Shown here: positions 1-10,168 of the stretch, one piece after another
How positions within the stretch are numbered: the stretch's first letter is position 1
Layout of the letters: every line of letters starts with the position of its first letter
Assembly: GCA_002898275.1 (NCBI GenBank)
Contig: BEIQ01000002.1
Location: 434,001-498,000, forward strand
Reading direction: 5' to 3'
DNA length: 64,000 bases
Source of the DNA: a bacterium HR40
GTDB lineage: Bacteria > Pseudomonadota > Alphaproteobacteria > Geminicoccales > Geminicoccaceae
Notes under the pieces: generated by a model
What the model saw: the letters and a program-made list of their open reading frames with translations, nothing else
Database searches by the model: none
Told to the model about the DNA's origin: nothing
Translations under genes and position numbers: made by a program

Positions 1-1728
<1,728 letters not shown>

Positions 1729-1807
1729 CTCGTCCTCCTCGATCTGTCCCCGCTTCGGGCGGACCTGGCCGCGCGGCCCGCACCGGCACCGCAGCGGCAC
1801 TGCCGTT

Positions 1808-1836
1808 CATGTGGGCATGACGGCCGGAGGTACAAG
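1808..1836 (-). promoter_or_regulatory. Possible heat-shock (sigma-32-type) promoter of clpB
   Basis: Read on the minus strand, CTTGTAC (-35 side, preceded by CTCTCGCCGCT) is followed after 14 bases by CCCACATG (-10 side). This resembles the sigma-32 pattern CTTGAA-N13-17-CCCCATNT with its C-rich upstream extension. It lies 80-108 bases upstream of clpB, a classical sigma-32 target. Two positions of each element deviate from the consensus, so this is a candidate only. Confidence 0.4.
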
Positions 1837-1882
1837 AGCGGCGAGAGGGGGGATTCGACCGTGGGTTGGGCAGGCCGCTGGC

Positions 1883-2740
1883 TCATCCCTCGTCCGGTCG
1901 CACCGGCACATTGTCGATGAGCCGCGTCCCGCCGAGATGGACGGCGGCGAGCAAGCGCCCCTCGCCTTCGCTCGCCCGCTCGAGCGGGGCGAGGGTTTCG
2001 GCGTGGCGCAATTCCACATACTCGACCCGCGTAAATCCCGCCTCCAGCAGGGCCTGCCGTGCCGCCTCGAGCTCGGCCGCGGCCTCGGCGCCGCGGGCGA
2101 GCCGTGCTGCCGTCTCGCGCAGGATGCGAAAGAGTGCCGGTGCGATCCGCCGTTCCTCGGCCGACAGATACGCGTTGCGCGACGACATGGCGAGACCGTC
2201 GGGCTCGCGCACCGTGGGATGTCCGACGATTTCGATGGGGAGATCGAGATCTCGGACGAGGCGACGGACCACCAGCAGCTGCTGATAGTCCTTTTCGCCG
2301 AAGACCGCGACGTCGGGCTGCACGCGGTTGAACAATTTGGTCACGACCGTCGCGACGCCGCGAAAGAAGTGCGGCCGGGTGATCCCACAGAGTCCCTCCG
2401 ACAGCCCTTCGACCGTGACCCAGGTGGCGTGGTCCGGGAAATACATGGTCTCGCGGGTGGGCAGATAGACGAGGTGGGTTCCCTCCCGCTCGAGCTTGGC
2501 GAGATCGCCCCGCTCGTCGCGCGGATAGCGCTCGAAGTCCTCGTGCGGAGCGAACTGGGTCGGATTGACGAAGATCGAAACCACCACCCGGTCGGCGAGT
2601 GCGAGGGCCCGGCGCACGAGGGCGAGATGGCCATCGTGCAGATATCCCATGGTGGGAACGAAACCGATCTTGAGGCCGTCGCCGCGCCAGAGGCCGATCT
2701 GCCGGCGCAGTTCCTCGAGGTCTCCGGTCGTCGCGATCAT
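1883..2740 (-). CDS. panC: Pantothenate synthetase PanC
   Basis: The 285-residue protein matches PanC in length and motifs. FVPTMGYLHDGH (about 27-38) carries the nucleotide-binding HIGH-type signature, FGEKDYQQL (near 148) binds ATP/pantoate, and MSSRN (near 185) is the KMSKS-like loop. In the family it condenses pantoate with beta-alanine at the expense of ATP, the last step of vitamin B5 synthesis, in the cytoplasm. The ATG follows the stop of the DHDPS-like gene by 4 bases, and a GGGGG run about 9 bases upstream can act as ribosome site, so the two are probably cotranscribed. No panB is visible. Confidence 0.97.
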   Translation of the reverse strand: MIATTGDLEELRRQIGLWRGDGLKIGFVPTMGYLHDGHLALVRRALALADRVVVSIFVNPTQFAPHEDFERYPRDERGDLAKLEREGTHLVYLPTRETMYFPDHATWVTVEGLSEGLCGITRPHFFRGVATVVTKLFNRVQPDVAVFGEKDYQQLLVVRRLVRDLDLPIEIVGHPTVREPDGLAMSSRNAYLSAEERRIAPALFRILRETAARLARGAEAAAELEAARQALLEAGFTRVEYVELRHAETLAPLERASEGEGRLLAAVHLGGTRLIDNVPVRPDEG

Positions 2741-2744
2741 CCCT

Positions 2745-3668
2745 CTAGGCCCCCACGGCTTGCGGCAGGGAAGCGAGCTCGAGCCCCAGGCCCTCGAGCT
2801 CGCGCCGGAGGGCTCTGGCGGCCGCAGGCTCGAGCTCGATCAGCGGCGGACGCACGCGCGCCCATGCCGGATCGTCCAGCACATCGGCAATCACCCCTTT
2901 GACGGCGGGGATCATCGGATGGCGAGCGAGAGCCGCGCGCACCGCCGCGAGTTGCCTCATCTCGCGCTCCGCTACCTCCTGGTCACCCCGGCAAAAGGCC
3001 TCGAACACCCGCCGGCTCAGGGCGCAGGCGAGATTGGCCGCAGCCGAGATGGTCCCAGCGCCACCGGCACGCAGATTGTCCAGGAGATGGCCGTCGGCAC
3101 CGGAGTAGATGGAAAGGCCCTCGAATTCGGCGATGAGGCCGCGGGTGTGCGGCCAATCGGCGGAGCTGTCCTTGATGCCCCGCAGGATTCCAGGAAAGCG
3201 CTCGCCGAGACGGGCAATCGTGCGCGCGGTGATGGGCACCGCCGTCATCTGCGGGAAGTGATAGAGGTAAAGCTCGAGGGACGGATCCGCGAGCCGTTCG
3301 ACGAACTCCGCAAAGGCCCGGAACACCCCCTCCTCGCTCACGTTTTTGTAGAAAAACGGCGGCAGGGCGAGTTGGCGACGCACGCCCACGGCGAGTCCGT
3401 GGCGGGCGAGGGCGAGCGTGTCGCCCAATGCACAGCAGCCGACGCCGAGAATGATCCGCTCTCCCGGAATGCCAGCCGCCAAAAGCGCCTCGAGAGCCGC
3501 CCGGCGCTCGGCCACGGTGAAAGAGTTCGCTTCCCCGGTGGTGCCAAAGAGGCCGATGCCGTGGCAGCCATGCGCCAGCAGCCAGCGGGCGTGCGCCGCG
3601 AGGCGCGCCGTATCGATCTCGCCCCGGGCATCGACGGGCGTGACGATGGCGGCATAGATCCCTTTCAT
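2745..3668 (-). CDS. Dihydrodipicolinate synthase (DapA/NAL) family lyase
   Basis: The 307-residue protein belongs to the class I aldolase family of DapA and N-acetylneuraminate lyase. It has the FGTTGE substrate loop at 41-46, the proton-relay tyrosine at Tyr136 and the Schiff-base lysine at Lys166 in GIKDSS. The HFPQMT stretch after Tyr136 lacks the arginine that true DapA uses for its second substrate, so a role outside lysine synthesis (a 2-keto-acid lyase) is more likely. The start is chosen at 3668, where an AGGAGGT ribosome site sits 9 bases upstream; the open frame extends further but into the ZIP gene. The exact substrate cannot be told. Confidence 0.88.
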   Translation of the reverse strand: MKGIYAAIVTPVDARGEIDTARLAAHARWLLAHGCHGIGLFGTTGEANSFTVAERRAALEALLAAGIPGERIILGVGCCALGDTLALARHGLAVGVRRQLALPPFFYKNVSEEGVFRAFAEFVERLADPSLELYLYHFPQMTAVPITARTIARLGERFPGILRGIKDSSADWPHTRGLIAEFEGLSIYSGADGHLLDNLRAGGAGTISAAANLACALSRRVFEAFCRGDQEVAEREMRQLAAVRAALARHPMIPAVKGVIADVLDDPAWARVRPPLIELEPAAARALRRELEGLGLELASLPQAVGA

Positions 3669-3685
3669 GACCGGCACACCTCCTG

Positions 3686-4432
3686 TCAGCGCAACACCGT
3701 TTCCTGGAAGAGGATGGTCACGATCGTCGACAAGGCGATGGCGAGCGCGAGCCCCGTTCGGCTGAGATCCGCCCGCGCTTCCGGGATGATCTCGGTGAAT
3801 GTCATCCAGAACATCGCCCCGGCAGCGAGGCCGAAGCCCACCGGCAAAAACGGCGCGAACCAGCTCACGAAGAGATAGGCCGGGACTGCCATGAGGGGCT
3901 GGGGCAGGCTCGAGAACACCGACCACCAAGCGGCCAGCCACACCGAGACGCCGCGCGGCACGAGGACGAGGCTGATGGCCAGCCCTTCCGGGATATTGTG
4001 GAAGGCGATGGCGCTCGAGATGAAGAGGCCGAGCTCTTTGCCGCCACCGAAAGAGACCCCGACTCCGACGCCTTCCGAAAACGAGTGCAGGGTCATCACT
4101 CCGACCACGAGCAACGCCTTGCGCGCATCCGCGCCAGCGAGGCTGCCGATCGACAGATGCTCGCGGCCATCCATCAAACCGTGGGTCCAGCGGATCGACA
4201 TCCAGCCGAGGGCGAGCCCGAGAAGGGTGCGAAGGCCGCTCACCTGTGCCCCTTCCACGAGGAGCGTCAAGCTCGCCGCGATCATGAGGCCGGCGGCCGT
4301 CGCGTTGGACACACCGAGCCAGCGCCGGCGCATCTCGCGCACGAAGAGGAATGGCAGGGCGCCGAGCCCGGTGGCCAACGCGGTGGCGAGTGCCGCGAGG
4401 AAAACGAGAGCGAGCTGCAGCGAGTCGATCAC
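3686..4432 (-). CDS. ZIP-family divalent metal transporter
   Basis: This hydrophobic protein of about 248 residues has some eight membrane segments and the two ZIP metal-site helices, HSFSEG (116-121) and HNIPEG (145-150). It should carry zinc, iron or a similar divalent cation across the inner membrane. The histidine-rich loop often found between helices 3 and 4 is reduced to a short stretch. Two GTG starts compete: 4453, right after the dehydrogenase stop, and 4432, preceded by GAGGGA at about 10 bases; I prefer 4432. It sits between an alcohol dehydrogenase and a DapA-like lyase in a leftward operon. Confidence 0.88.
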   Translation of the reverse strand: MIDSLQLALVFLAALATALATGLGALPFLFVREMRRRWLGVSNATAAGLMIAASLTLLVEGAQVSGLRTLLGLALGWMSIRWTHGLMDGREHLSIGSLAGADARKALLVVGVMTLHSFSEGVGVGVSFGGGKELGLFISSAIAFHNIPEGLAISLVLVPRGVSVWLAAWWSVFSSLPQPLMAVPAYLFVSWFAPFLPVGFGLAAGAMFWMTFTEIIPEARADLSRTGLALAIALSTIVTILFQETVLR

Positions 4433-4465
4433 CCGCGCGCTATCCCTCGACACGAGCTGGCGGGC

Positions 4466-5521
4466 TCACGGCACCAGCACCTGGCGGCCGATGACCCGGC
4501 CGGCGGCGAGATCGGCGAGCGCGGCGTTCACCTCCTCGAGGGGGCGCGTGCGCACCGGGATGAAGGGGACCTTGCCCGCCTGGGCGAGCCGCACCACCGC
4601 CTTGAGATCGTCGAGGGTGCCGACGTAGGAGCCCCGCAGGGTGAGGATGCGCAGCGGCAGCAAGGGCAACGGCAGCGCCAGCCGATCGCCATAGAGGCCG
4701 ACGACGACGAGGGTCCCACCCTTCTGGACGAGGCAGTCGAGACCGAACTGCGCCGTCTCCGGCCGACCGACGAAATCGATCGCCGCCGCACAACCGCCGC
4801 CCGTCCACTCTTTGACCTGCCGTACGGCTTGCGGATCGGCCGGGTCGAAGGCGGCCGCTGCTCCCGCCGCTAGCGCTCGCTCGCGCTTTGCCGGATCGAC
4901 ATCGGCCACGATCACGCGGCCGGGCACGGCATGGGGAGCGAGATGCAACGCGTTGGTCCCCACTCCACCGACCCCGATGAGCAGCAGCGTTTGGTCGGGA
5001 CGGGCGACACCCGTCTTGGCGAGCGCGCTCCAGGCGGTGATGCCGGAGCAGGCGTAGGTCGCCGCGACCTCGCGCGGAATGCCGTCGAAGGGCACGAGAT
5101 AGCGCGGGTGCGGCACGATCACGTGGTCGGCATAGCCGCCGTGGACCCAGGTGCCGATGATGCGCGGCTTCAGGCACAAGAGTTCGTCGCCACGCTGGCA
5201 GGCCTCGCAGCGACCGCAACCGATCCACGGATAGACCACATATTCCCGGCCCACCTCGACTCCCGAGGCTTCCGGACCGAGTCGCTCCACCCGGCCCACG
5301 ACCTCGTGGCCCATGGTAAAGGGAAGTTTCACCCCGCGCTCCTCGATGCGGATCTGCCGCCCACCGCCCAGATCGAAGTAGCCGGCGTGGATGTGCAAAT
5401 CGGAATGGCAGATGCCGCAGGCCGTCACCCGCACGAGCACCTCCGTGCCGGTCGGTTCCGGCGTCGGATATTCGTGAATCTCGAGCGGTTGGCCCCAGGC
5501 TACGATCTCGGCGCGACGCAC
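4466..5521 (-). CDS. Zinc-dependent alcohol dehydrogenase (MDR family)
   Basis: The 351-residue protein has the full MDR architecture. Catalytic zinc ligands are Cys38/His39 in CGICHSD and the GHE at 71-73. The structural zinc site uses Cys101, Cys104, Cys107 and Cys115. The NAD(P) loop GVGGVG is at 182-187. In the family it oxidises primary or secondary alcohols, or reduces aldehydes, in the cytoplasm. The GTG start is preceded by GAGGAGGGGGAG, a very strong ribosome site. It heads the leftward run ADH - ZIP - lyase - panC, and 142 bp separate it from the divergent gpt gene. The substrate is unknown. Confidence 0.93.
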   Translation of the reverse strand: MRRAEIVAWGQPLEIHEYPTPEPTGTEVLVRVTACGICHSDLHIHAGYFDLGGGRQIRIEERGVKLPFTMGHEVVGRVERLGPEASGVEVGREYVVYPWIGCGRCEACQRGDELLCLKPRIIGTWVHGGYADHVIVPHPRYLVPFDGIPREVAATYACSGITAWSALAKTGVARPDQTLLLIGVGGVGTNALHLAPHAVPGRVIVADVDPAKRERALAAGAAAAFDPADPQAVRQVKEWTGGGCAAAIDFVGRPETAQFGLDCLVQKGGTLVVVGLYGDRLALPLPLLPLRILTLRGSYVGTLDDLKAVVRLAQAGKVPFIPVRTRPLEEVNAALADLAAGRVIGRQVLVP

Positions 5522-5663
5522 GGCTCCCCCTCCTCGTGCCCCGTGAGTTCCGCTTTCCGTCTCTAGCGCACGGCGGCAGCCATGGCGAGAGCGGGCGAAA
5601 GGTCAGGCCATTGACAGCGAGGCGCCGGACGCGCACCTCGCCGGAGCAGGTCGGAGGCGGGCC

Positions 5664-6170
5664 GTGCCGCGCGAACCCGAACGCTATTTTCCGGTATCCT
5701 GGGAAGAGCTGCACCGCGACGCCAAGGCCCTCGCCTGGCGTCTGGCGGCGCTCGGGCCATGGAAGGGAATCGTGGCGATCACCCGAGGTGGCTTGGTGCC
5801 CGCCCACATCGTGGCGCGCGAACTCGATATCCGGCTCATCGACACGGTGTGCATCGCCTCCTACGAGGAGACGGTTCAGGGCGAGGCACGGGTCCTCAAG
5901 GCGGTGGCCGGGGACGGCGAGGGCTGGCTGGTGATCGACGATCTGGTCGATACCGGACGGACCGGTCGCATCGTGCGCGCCATGCTGCCGAAGGCGCATT
6001 TCGCGACCGTCTACGCCAAGCCGGAAGGCCGGCCGGTGGTCGACACCTTCGTCACCGAGGTGAGCCAGGACACCTGGATCCTCTTTCCGTGGGACCTCGA
6101 ATACCGTTACGCCGAGCCGATCGCGCGCCTGCGTCGCGATCCGCCGGGCAACCCCGGAGAACCTCGATGA
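5664..6170 (+). CDS. gpt: Xanthine(-guanine) phosphoribosyltransferase
   Basis: The 168-residue type I phosphoribosyltransferase carries the PRPP loop [11 protein letters not shown] at about 90-100 and a C-terminal FPWDLEY hood, as in the Gpt subgroup. In the family it salvages xanthine and guanine to XMP and GMP. The start is a GTG with GGAGG six bases upstream. Its TGA overlaps the ATG of the following M20 peptidase (ATGA), indicating translational coupling. Length and motifs fit Gpt well; hypoxanthine use cannot be excluded from sequence. Confidence 0.93.
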   Translation: MPREPERYFPVSWEELHRDAKALAWRLAALGPWKGIVAITRGGLVPAHIVARELDIRLIDTVCIASYEETVQGEARVLKAVAGDGEGWLVIDDLVDTGRTGRIVRAMLPKAHFATVYAKPEGRPVVDTFVTEVSQDTWILFPWDLEYRYAEPIARLRRDPPGNPGEPR

Positions 6171-7564
6171 GCGACCCTTTGTTGCCGGTGCTCGCCGAGA
6201 TCGCTCGGCAGTTCGAAGCGAGTGTGGAGCGCCTCGCGGCTTTTCTGCGCATCCCGAGCATCGGCACCGATCCCGCCCACGATGCCGACACTCGGCGGGC
6301 CGCGGAATGGCTGGCGCGGGAGTTGCAAACGATCGGACTCGATGCGTCGGTGCGGCCGACCGGCGGCCACCCGATGGTGGTCGCCAAGGGCGGTGCGCCG
6401 GCAGGTCCGCGCGTGCTCTACTACGGTCACTACGATGTCCAGCCGCCCGATCCCCTCGAGCTCTGGCAAACTCCGCCCTTCGAACCCACGGTCGTCGCGG
6501 GTCCGCACGGTCCGCGGATCGTCGCCCGAGGTGCGGTCGACGACAAGGGTCAGCTTTTGACCTGGGTCGAGGCGATGCGCGCCTGGATGCGGGTGCACGG
6601 GACGCTCCCCGTGCCGATCACGGTCCTGGTGGAAGGGGAAGAGGAGAGCTCGAGCGTCCATCTCGAGCCCTTCATCGCGGCTCACCGGGAAGAGCTCGCG
6701 GCGGACATCGCCGTGGTCTCCGACACCAACATGCTGGCACCCGACCGGCCGGCCCTCACGTCGATGCTCCGCGGCATCGTCTACCTCGAGCTCACCCTCG
6801 AAGGCCCGAGCCGCGACCTGCATTCCGGCATGTACGGCGGCGCCGTCCCCAATCCGCTGAACCGGCTCGCCCAGCTTCTCGCCTCGCTGCACGATGCCCG
6901 CGGCAGGGTGGCGATCCCTGGCTTCTACGACCAGGTGCGACCCCTCGCCGAGGCCGACCGGGCGGCATGGCGCGCGCTGCCTTTCGATGAACGCGCCTTC
7001 CTCGCCGAGATCGGTCTCGAGGGTTCGGTGGGCGAAGAGGGTTTCTCGCTGCTCGAGCGCATTTGGGCCCGGCCGTGTCTCGACATCAACGGCATTTGGG
7101 GCGGCTATAGCGGTGCTGGCGCCAAGACGGTGATCCCGGCTCGCGCCCATGCCAAACTGAGCTGCCGACTGGTTCCCGATCAGGTGGCGACGCAGGTGCG
7201 GGATCTCCTGATCCGTAGCTTGCACGAGCGCTGTCCCGCCGATTGTCGGATCGCCATCAGGGATCTCGGCTGCGGCGACCCCATTCGGGTACCCACCGAT
7301 TCGCCGTTCGTGGCAGCTGCGCGCCGGGCGCTCGCGCGGGTCTTCGGGTGCGAACCGGCGATGATCGGCTGCGGCGGTTCCATCCCGGTGGTGGCGAGCC
7401 TGCGCAGGCTCCTCGGTCTCGACACGCTGCTCGTCGGCTTCGGGCTCGACGACGACCGAGTGCACAGTCCCAACGAGAAGTTCGAGCTCGTCTGCTATCG
7501 CCGCGGAATCGAGAGTCACGCCGCGCTACTCGCCGAATTCGCCCGCCTCGGCGGCCAGCCTTAG
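6167..7564 (+). CDS. M20-family dipeptidase / metallopeptidase
   Basis: The 465-residue protein is an M20 zinc peptidase of the dipeptidase type. HYD at 88-90 gives the first metal ligand, VDDKGQ at 124-129 the bridging aspartate, and EGEEES around 157-162 the catalytic base and ligand. The DLHSG motif of the dimerisation lid lies near residue 222. It probably cleaves small peptides or acylated amino acids in the cytoplasm; no signal peptide is visible. The ATG overlaps the stop of gpt by the ATGA arrangement. Its stop at 7564 overlaps the convergent flippase gene by 4 bases. Confidence 0.93.
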   Translation: MSDPLLPVLAEIARQFEASVERLAAFLRIPSIGTDPAHDADTRRAAEWLARELQTIGLDASVRPTGGHPMVVAKGGAPAGPRVLYYGHYDVQPPDPLELWQTPPFEPTVVAGPHGPRIVARGAVDDKGQLLTWVEAMRAWMRVHGTLPVPITVLVEGEEESSSVHLEPFIAAHREELAADIAVVSDTNMLAPDRPALTSMLRGIVYLELTLEGPSRDLHSGMYGGAVPNPLNRLAQLLASLHDARGRVAIPGFYDQVRPLAEADRAAWRALPFDERAFLAEIGLEGSVGEEGFSLLERIWARPCLDINGIWGGYSGAGAKTVIPARAHAKLSCRLVPDQVATQVRDLLIRSLHERCPADCRIAIRDLGCGDPIRVPTDSPFVAAARRALARVFGCEPAMIGCGGSIPVVASLRRLLGLDTLLVGFGLDDDRVHSPNEKFELVCYRRGIESHAALLAEFARLGGQP

Positions 7565-8865
7565 CCGCGCCCGAGAAGCCGGAGTAGCGTCGCCAGCAGC
7601 CACACCGTCTCGACGAGTCCGCCAGCCAGGCCCGCAATGCCGGCAGCGAGCAGACCGATCGCCGGCAGGAGCGGCAGAACGAGGGCCAATTGCACGAGCC
7701 GCGCCAGTGCCACGGTCCACAGCAGGGTTCCGGCACGGTCGCACAGCACGAGCAAGGGCGGAGCGGCGAGGGCCGCGCCGGCCAGCCACTGACGCAGCAC
7801 GAGCAGCGCGAGCACGTCCGCCGCCTCGCCGAACTCCGGGCCGGCCAAAACCTCCAAGAGCGGCGCGCCGGCGAGCAGGGCGAGGGGGAGCAGCGGCGAC
7901 GTCGCGGCGAGCAACCCGAGGCTCGCCCGCCGTACCAGCCGCGACAGCCGCCGCCGGTCGCTCTGTCGATGGAGCGCGGCGAGTTCGGGCTCGAGGGCGC
8001 GGCGGAAGGTCTCGGTCAGCCGCTCGAGGCCGCCTGCCACCTGCATCGCCAGCTGGAGCCGACCGGCTGCCAGCGGGTCGAGCAGGCTCCCCACCGCGAC
8101 CACGACCGCGCGGCTCGACAGGAGCCCCAAGGTGCCGCTCAGGTTGAGGGCGAACAGCGCCCGCCACAGCCCGCGCGGCGGCCGCAGCCCATGCGCCCAC
8201 GGCCGTCTCGGCCATGCGAGCAGGTCGGCGCGTTTCAGCGCAACGAGGGCCCACCACCAGGCGGTCGCGGTTTCCAAGAGGTGGGAAGACAGCCAGACGC
8301 CGGCAACGGCGGCGAGACCGCCTCCAGCGGCAACGACCACGAGCGTGCCGACCAGGCGCACCGCGGGCAGTACGAGGCGGTGCCAGGCGGCCAAATGGAA
8401 ACAGCCGAGCAGCCGGAGGAGCGCGAGCGGCGTCGCCGACAGCAGCAGGGCCACCGTCGGAAAGTACCAGCGTGCGAGAGCGACGGCGGGCTCCGGCCAG
8501 TCGAGCGCCGGTACCAGCAGCGCCACGCTGGCAGCAGCCGCGGCGAGGGCAGCGAGGGCTCCGGCCAGATCGGCGATGCCCACGGCCAGCAGCAGCGCCA
8601 CGAGCGACGCCCCGTCGCGACGGGCGACCGCCGACGACCCGTAGCGGATCAGGACCGGCCCGGCATTGAAGCGGAAGACGGCGGCGATCACGAGGGTGCC
8701 CGCGTGGACGAGGGCGAGCACGCCGAACTCCTCGCCGCCGAGGGTGCGCGCCGCGAGTGCGGTGGCGGCGAGGGCGAGCAACGCCGCCCCACCGCCGCCA
8801 GCGAGCAGCCACGCGGCGTTGCCGAGGCTCCGTCGTAGCGCCCCGGGAAGCCTCGATGGCGGCAT
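7561..8865 (-). CDS. Polysaccharide (Wzx-like) flippase, oligosaccharide translocase family
   Basis: The 434-residue, Leu/Ala-rich protein has about twelve to fourteen predicted membrane segments and the layout of the polysaccharide-synthesis/MATE-like flippases, which move lipid-linked glycan units across the inner membrane. The frame is open further upstream, but the residues before the ATG at 8865 are charged and unlike a membrane protein, so I start there. It is divergent from three glycosyltransferase genes, which supports export of the glycan they build. Sequence conservation within this family is low, so assignment rests on topology and context. Confidence 0.8.
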   Translation of the reverse strand: MPPSRLPGALRRSLGNAAWLLAGGGGAALLALAATALAARTLGGEEFGVLALVHAGTLVIAAVFRFNAGPVLIRYGSSAVARRDGASLVALLLAVGIADLAGALAALAAAAASVALLVPALDWPEPAVALARWYFPTVALLLSATPLALLRLLGCFHLAAWHRLVLPAVRLVGTLVVVAAGGGLAAVAGVWLSSHLLETATAWWWALVALKRADLLAWPRRPWAHGLRPPRGLWRALFALNLSGTLGLLSSRAVVVAVGSLLDPLAAGRLQLAMQVAGGLERLTETFRRALEPELAALHRQSDRRRLSRLVRRASLGLLAATSPLLPLALLAGAPLLEVLAGPEFGEAADVLALLVLRQWLAGAALAAPPLLVLCDRAGTLLWTVALARLVQLALVLPLLPAIGLLAAGIAGLAGGLVETVWLLATLLRLLGRG

Positions 8866-8921
8866 GATGGCGCCCCGAGTCCGGGTCCCGATCCCGAGCT
8901 GGGACGGCACAGCGGCGGCGA

Positions 8922-8939
8922 CCTTGACCGCGGTCAAGG
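8922..8939. promoter_or_regulatory. 18-bp perfect palindrome in the divergent flippase/glycosyltransferase promoter region
   Basis: CCTTGACCGCGGTCAAGG is a perfect inverted repeat 50 bases upstream of the first glycosyltransferase start and 57 bases upstream of the flippase start. Such symmetry in a 124-bp divergent spacer is what an operator for a dimeric regulator looks like. Its length and outer half-sites recall MerR-family operators, but no regulator gene is adjacent. Confidence 0.5.
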
Positions 8940-8989
8940 CGTCGAGCGCGCGGAGCTGTCGAGCTCGCTTCGGTCGTGCGAAGCTGGAC

Positions 8990-10168
8990 ATGAGGGTCGC
9001 GCTCTTCGTCTCGGCCGCATCCGGTGGCGGTACCCAGCGGCGCATCGGCTGGCTCGCGCCGACACTCGCGGCCTCGGGCCTGTCGTTGGATTTGGTGACC
9101 GCGGCCGCCGCGAGCGGGCCGTCGCCAGCGGGGGTGCGGTCCGTGGCCCTGGGCGTACGCGCCGCAGCCTGGCCGTGGATCGCTAGGCGCCGCGGCCTCT
9201 GGGTGCCGCTCGCGCTGCCCGCCCTCGTAGGCTATCTCGAGCGCGAACGACCGGATGTGCTGCTCGCGAGCTCTCTTCCAGCGAATCTGACAGCGATCGC
9301 CGCGGTAGCTTGCAGCCGCCATCGGCCGGGAGTGGTGCTCACCCTCAACCTGCATACCTCGGCCCGCCTCGCCGCCCTGGGTCTGCCTGGCAGGCTCCTC
9401 GGCCCGCTCGTGCGCAGCGCCTGGCGCCGGGCCGATGCCCTGGTCGCCATCTCGGCCGGAGTGGCGGAGGACGCGCGCAGCTTCCTCGCTCCACGCGTGC
9501 CGCCGCTGTACACCGTTTTCAACCCGATCGACGGCGCCGCGGTGCGGGCACGTGCCGCCGCCGAGCCAGCAGTCCCATTGCCGGAGCGCCGCCCCCTCGT
9601 CGTCGCGTGCGGCAAGCTCGAAGCGCAAAAGGACTTCCCTACCCTGCTTCGGGCCTTCGCCGACCTGCGCCGGGTCATGCCCGCGAGCCTCGTCATTCTC
9701 GGCGAGGGCAGTCAGAGGCGGCGGCTCGAACGGCTCGCGGCAGAGCTCGGCCTGGCCGAAGACGTCCGGTTCGCGGGCTGGCTCGACAATCCGTTCGCCG
9801 TCATGGCGCGTGCCGATCTTTTCGTCCACGCCTCGCGTTTCGAGGGCCTGAGCAATGTGCTGCTCGAGGCGCTCGCGCTCGGCCTGCCGATCGTCGCCAC
9901 GGACTGCCCGAGCGGACCGCGCGAACTCCTCGACCATGGCCGGTTCGGCCTCCTCGTACCGCCTCGCGATGCGCAGGCCCTCGCCGAGGGCATGCGGACC
10001 GTGCTCCTGCACCCGCCGGATCGCCAAGCTCTGCGCCGCCGGGCCGAGGAGTTCACGGTGGAGCGTGCGGCAGCGGGCTATCTCGCCGCCATCGTCCGTG
10101 CCGCCGGCCGGCGCGGGGCGACGAACCGGGCAGTTCTGCTCGGGCGAAGGGGAGTGCCGAGCGGGTGA
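8990..10168 (+). CDS. Glycosyltransferase, GT4 type (first of three)
   Basis: The 392-residue protein has the GT-B fold of family 4. The N-terminal half begins MRVALFVSAASGGGTQRR with a glycine-rich loop. The C-terminal Rossmann half has GKLEAQKDFPTLLRAF and the E-x7-E donor site in FEGLSNVLLEALALGLP. It should transfer a sugar from an activated nucleotide donor to a lipid-linked or oligosaccharide acceptor at the inner membrane. The frame is open back to 8666, but those residues overlap the flippase and lack GT similarity, so the ATG at 8990 is used. It is followed with stop-start overlap by a second glycosyltransferase. Confidence 0.9.
   Translation: MRVALFVSAASGGGTQRRIGWLAPTLAASGLSLDLVTAAAASGPSPAGVRSVALGVRAAAWPWIARRRGLWVPLALPALVGYLERERPDVLLASSLPANLTAIAAVACSRHRPGVVLTLNLHTSARLAALGLPGRLLGPLVRSAWRRADALVAISAGVAEDARSFLAPRVPPLYTVFNPIDGAAVRARAAAEPAVPLPERRPLVVACGKLEAQKDFPTLLRAFADLRRVMPASLVILGEGSQRRRLERLAAELGLAEDVRFAGWLDNPFAVMARADLFVHASRFEGLSNVLLEALALGLPIVATDCPSGPRELLDHGRFGLLVPPRDAQALAEGMRTVLLHPPDRQALRRRAEEFTVERAAAGYLAAIVRAAGRRGATNRAVLLGRRGVPSG

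Noticed and set aside
8666-8989. N-terminal extension of the first glycosyltransferase
   Set aside because: The extra 108 codons overlap the flippase gene, are basic and Ser/Pro-rich, and lack GT likeness; the ATG at 8990 begins the GT fold.
7526-10027. An 833-residue minus-strand frame over the flippase and first glycosyltransferase
   Set aside because: Composition is Arg/Ala/Gly/Pro low-complexity and the region is covered by two genes with recognisable folds in other frames.
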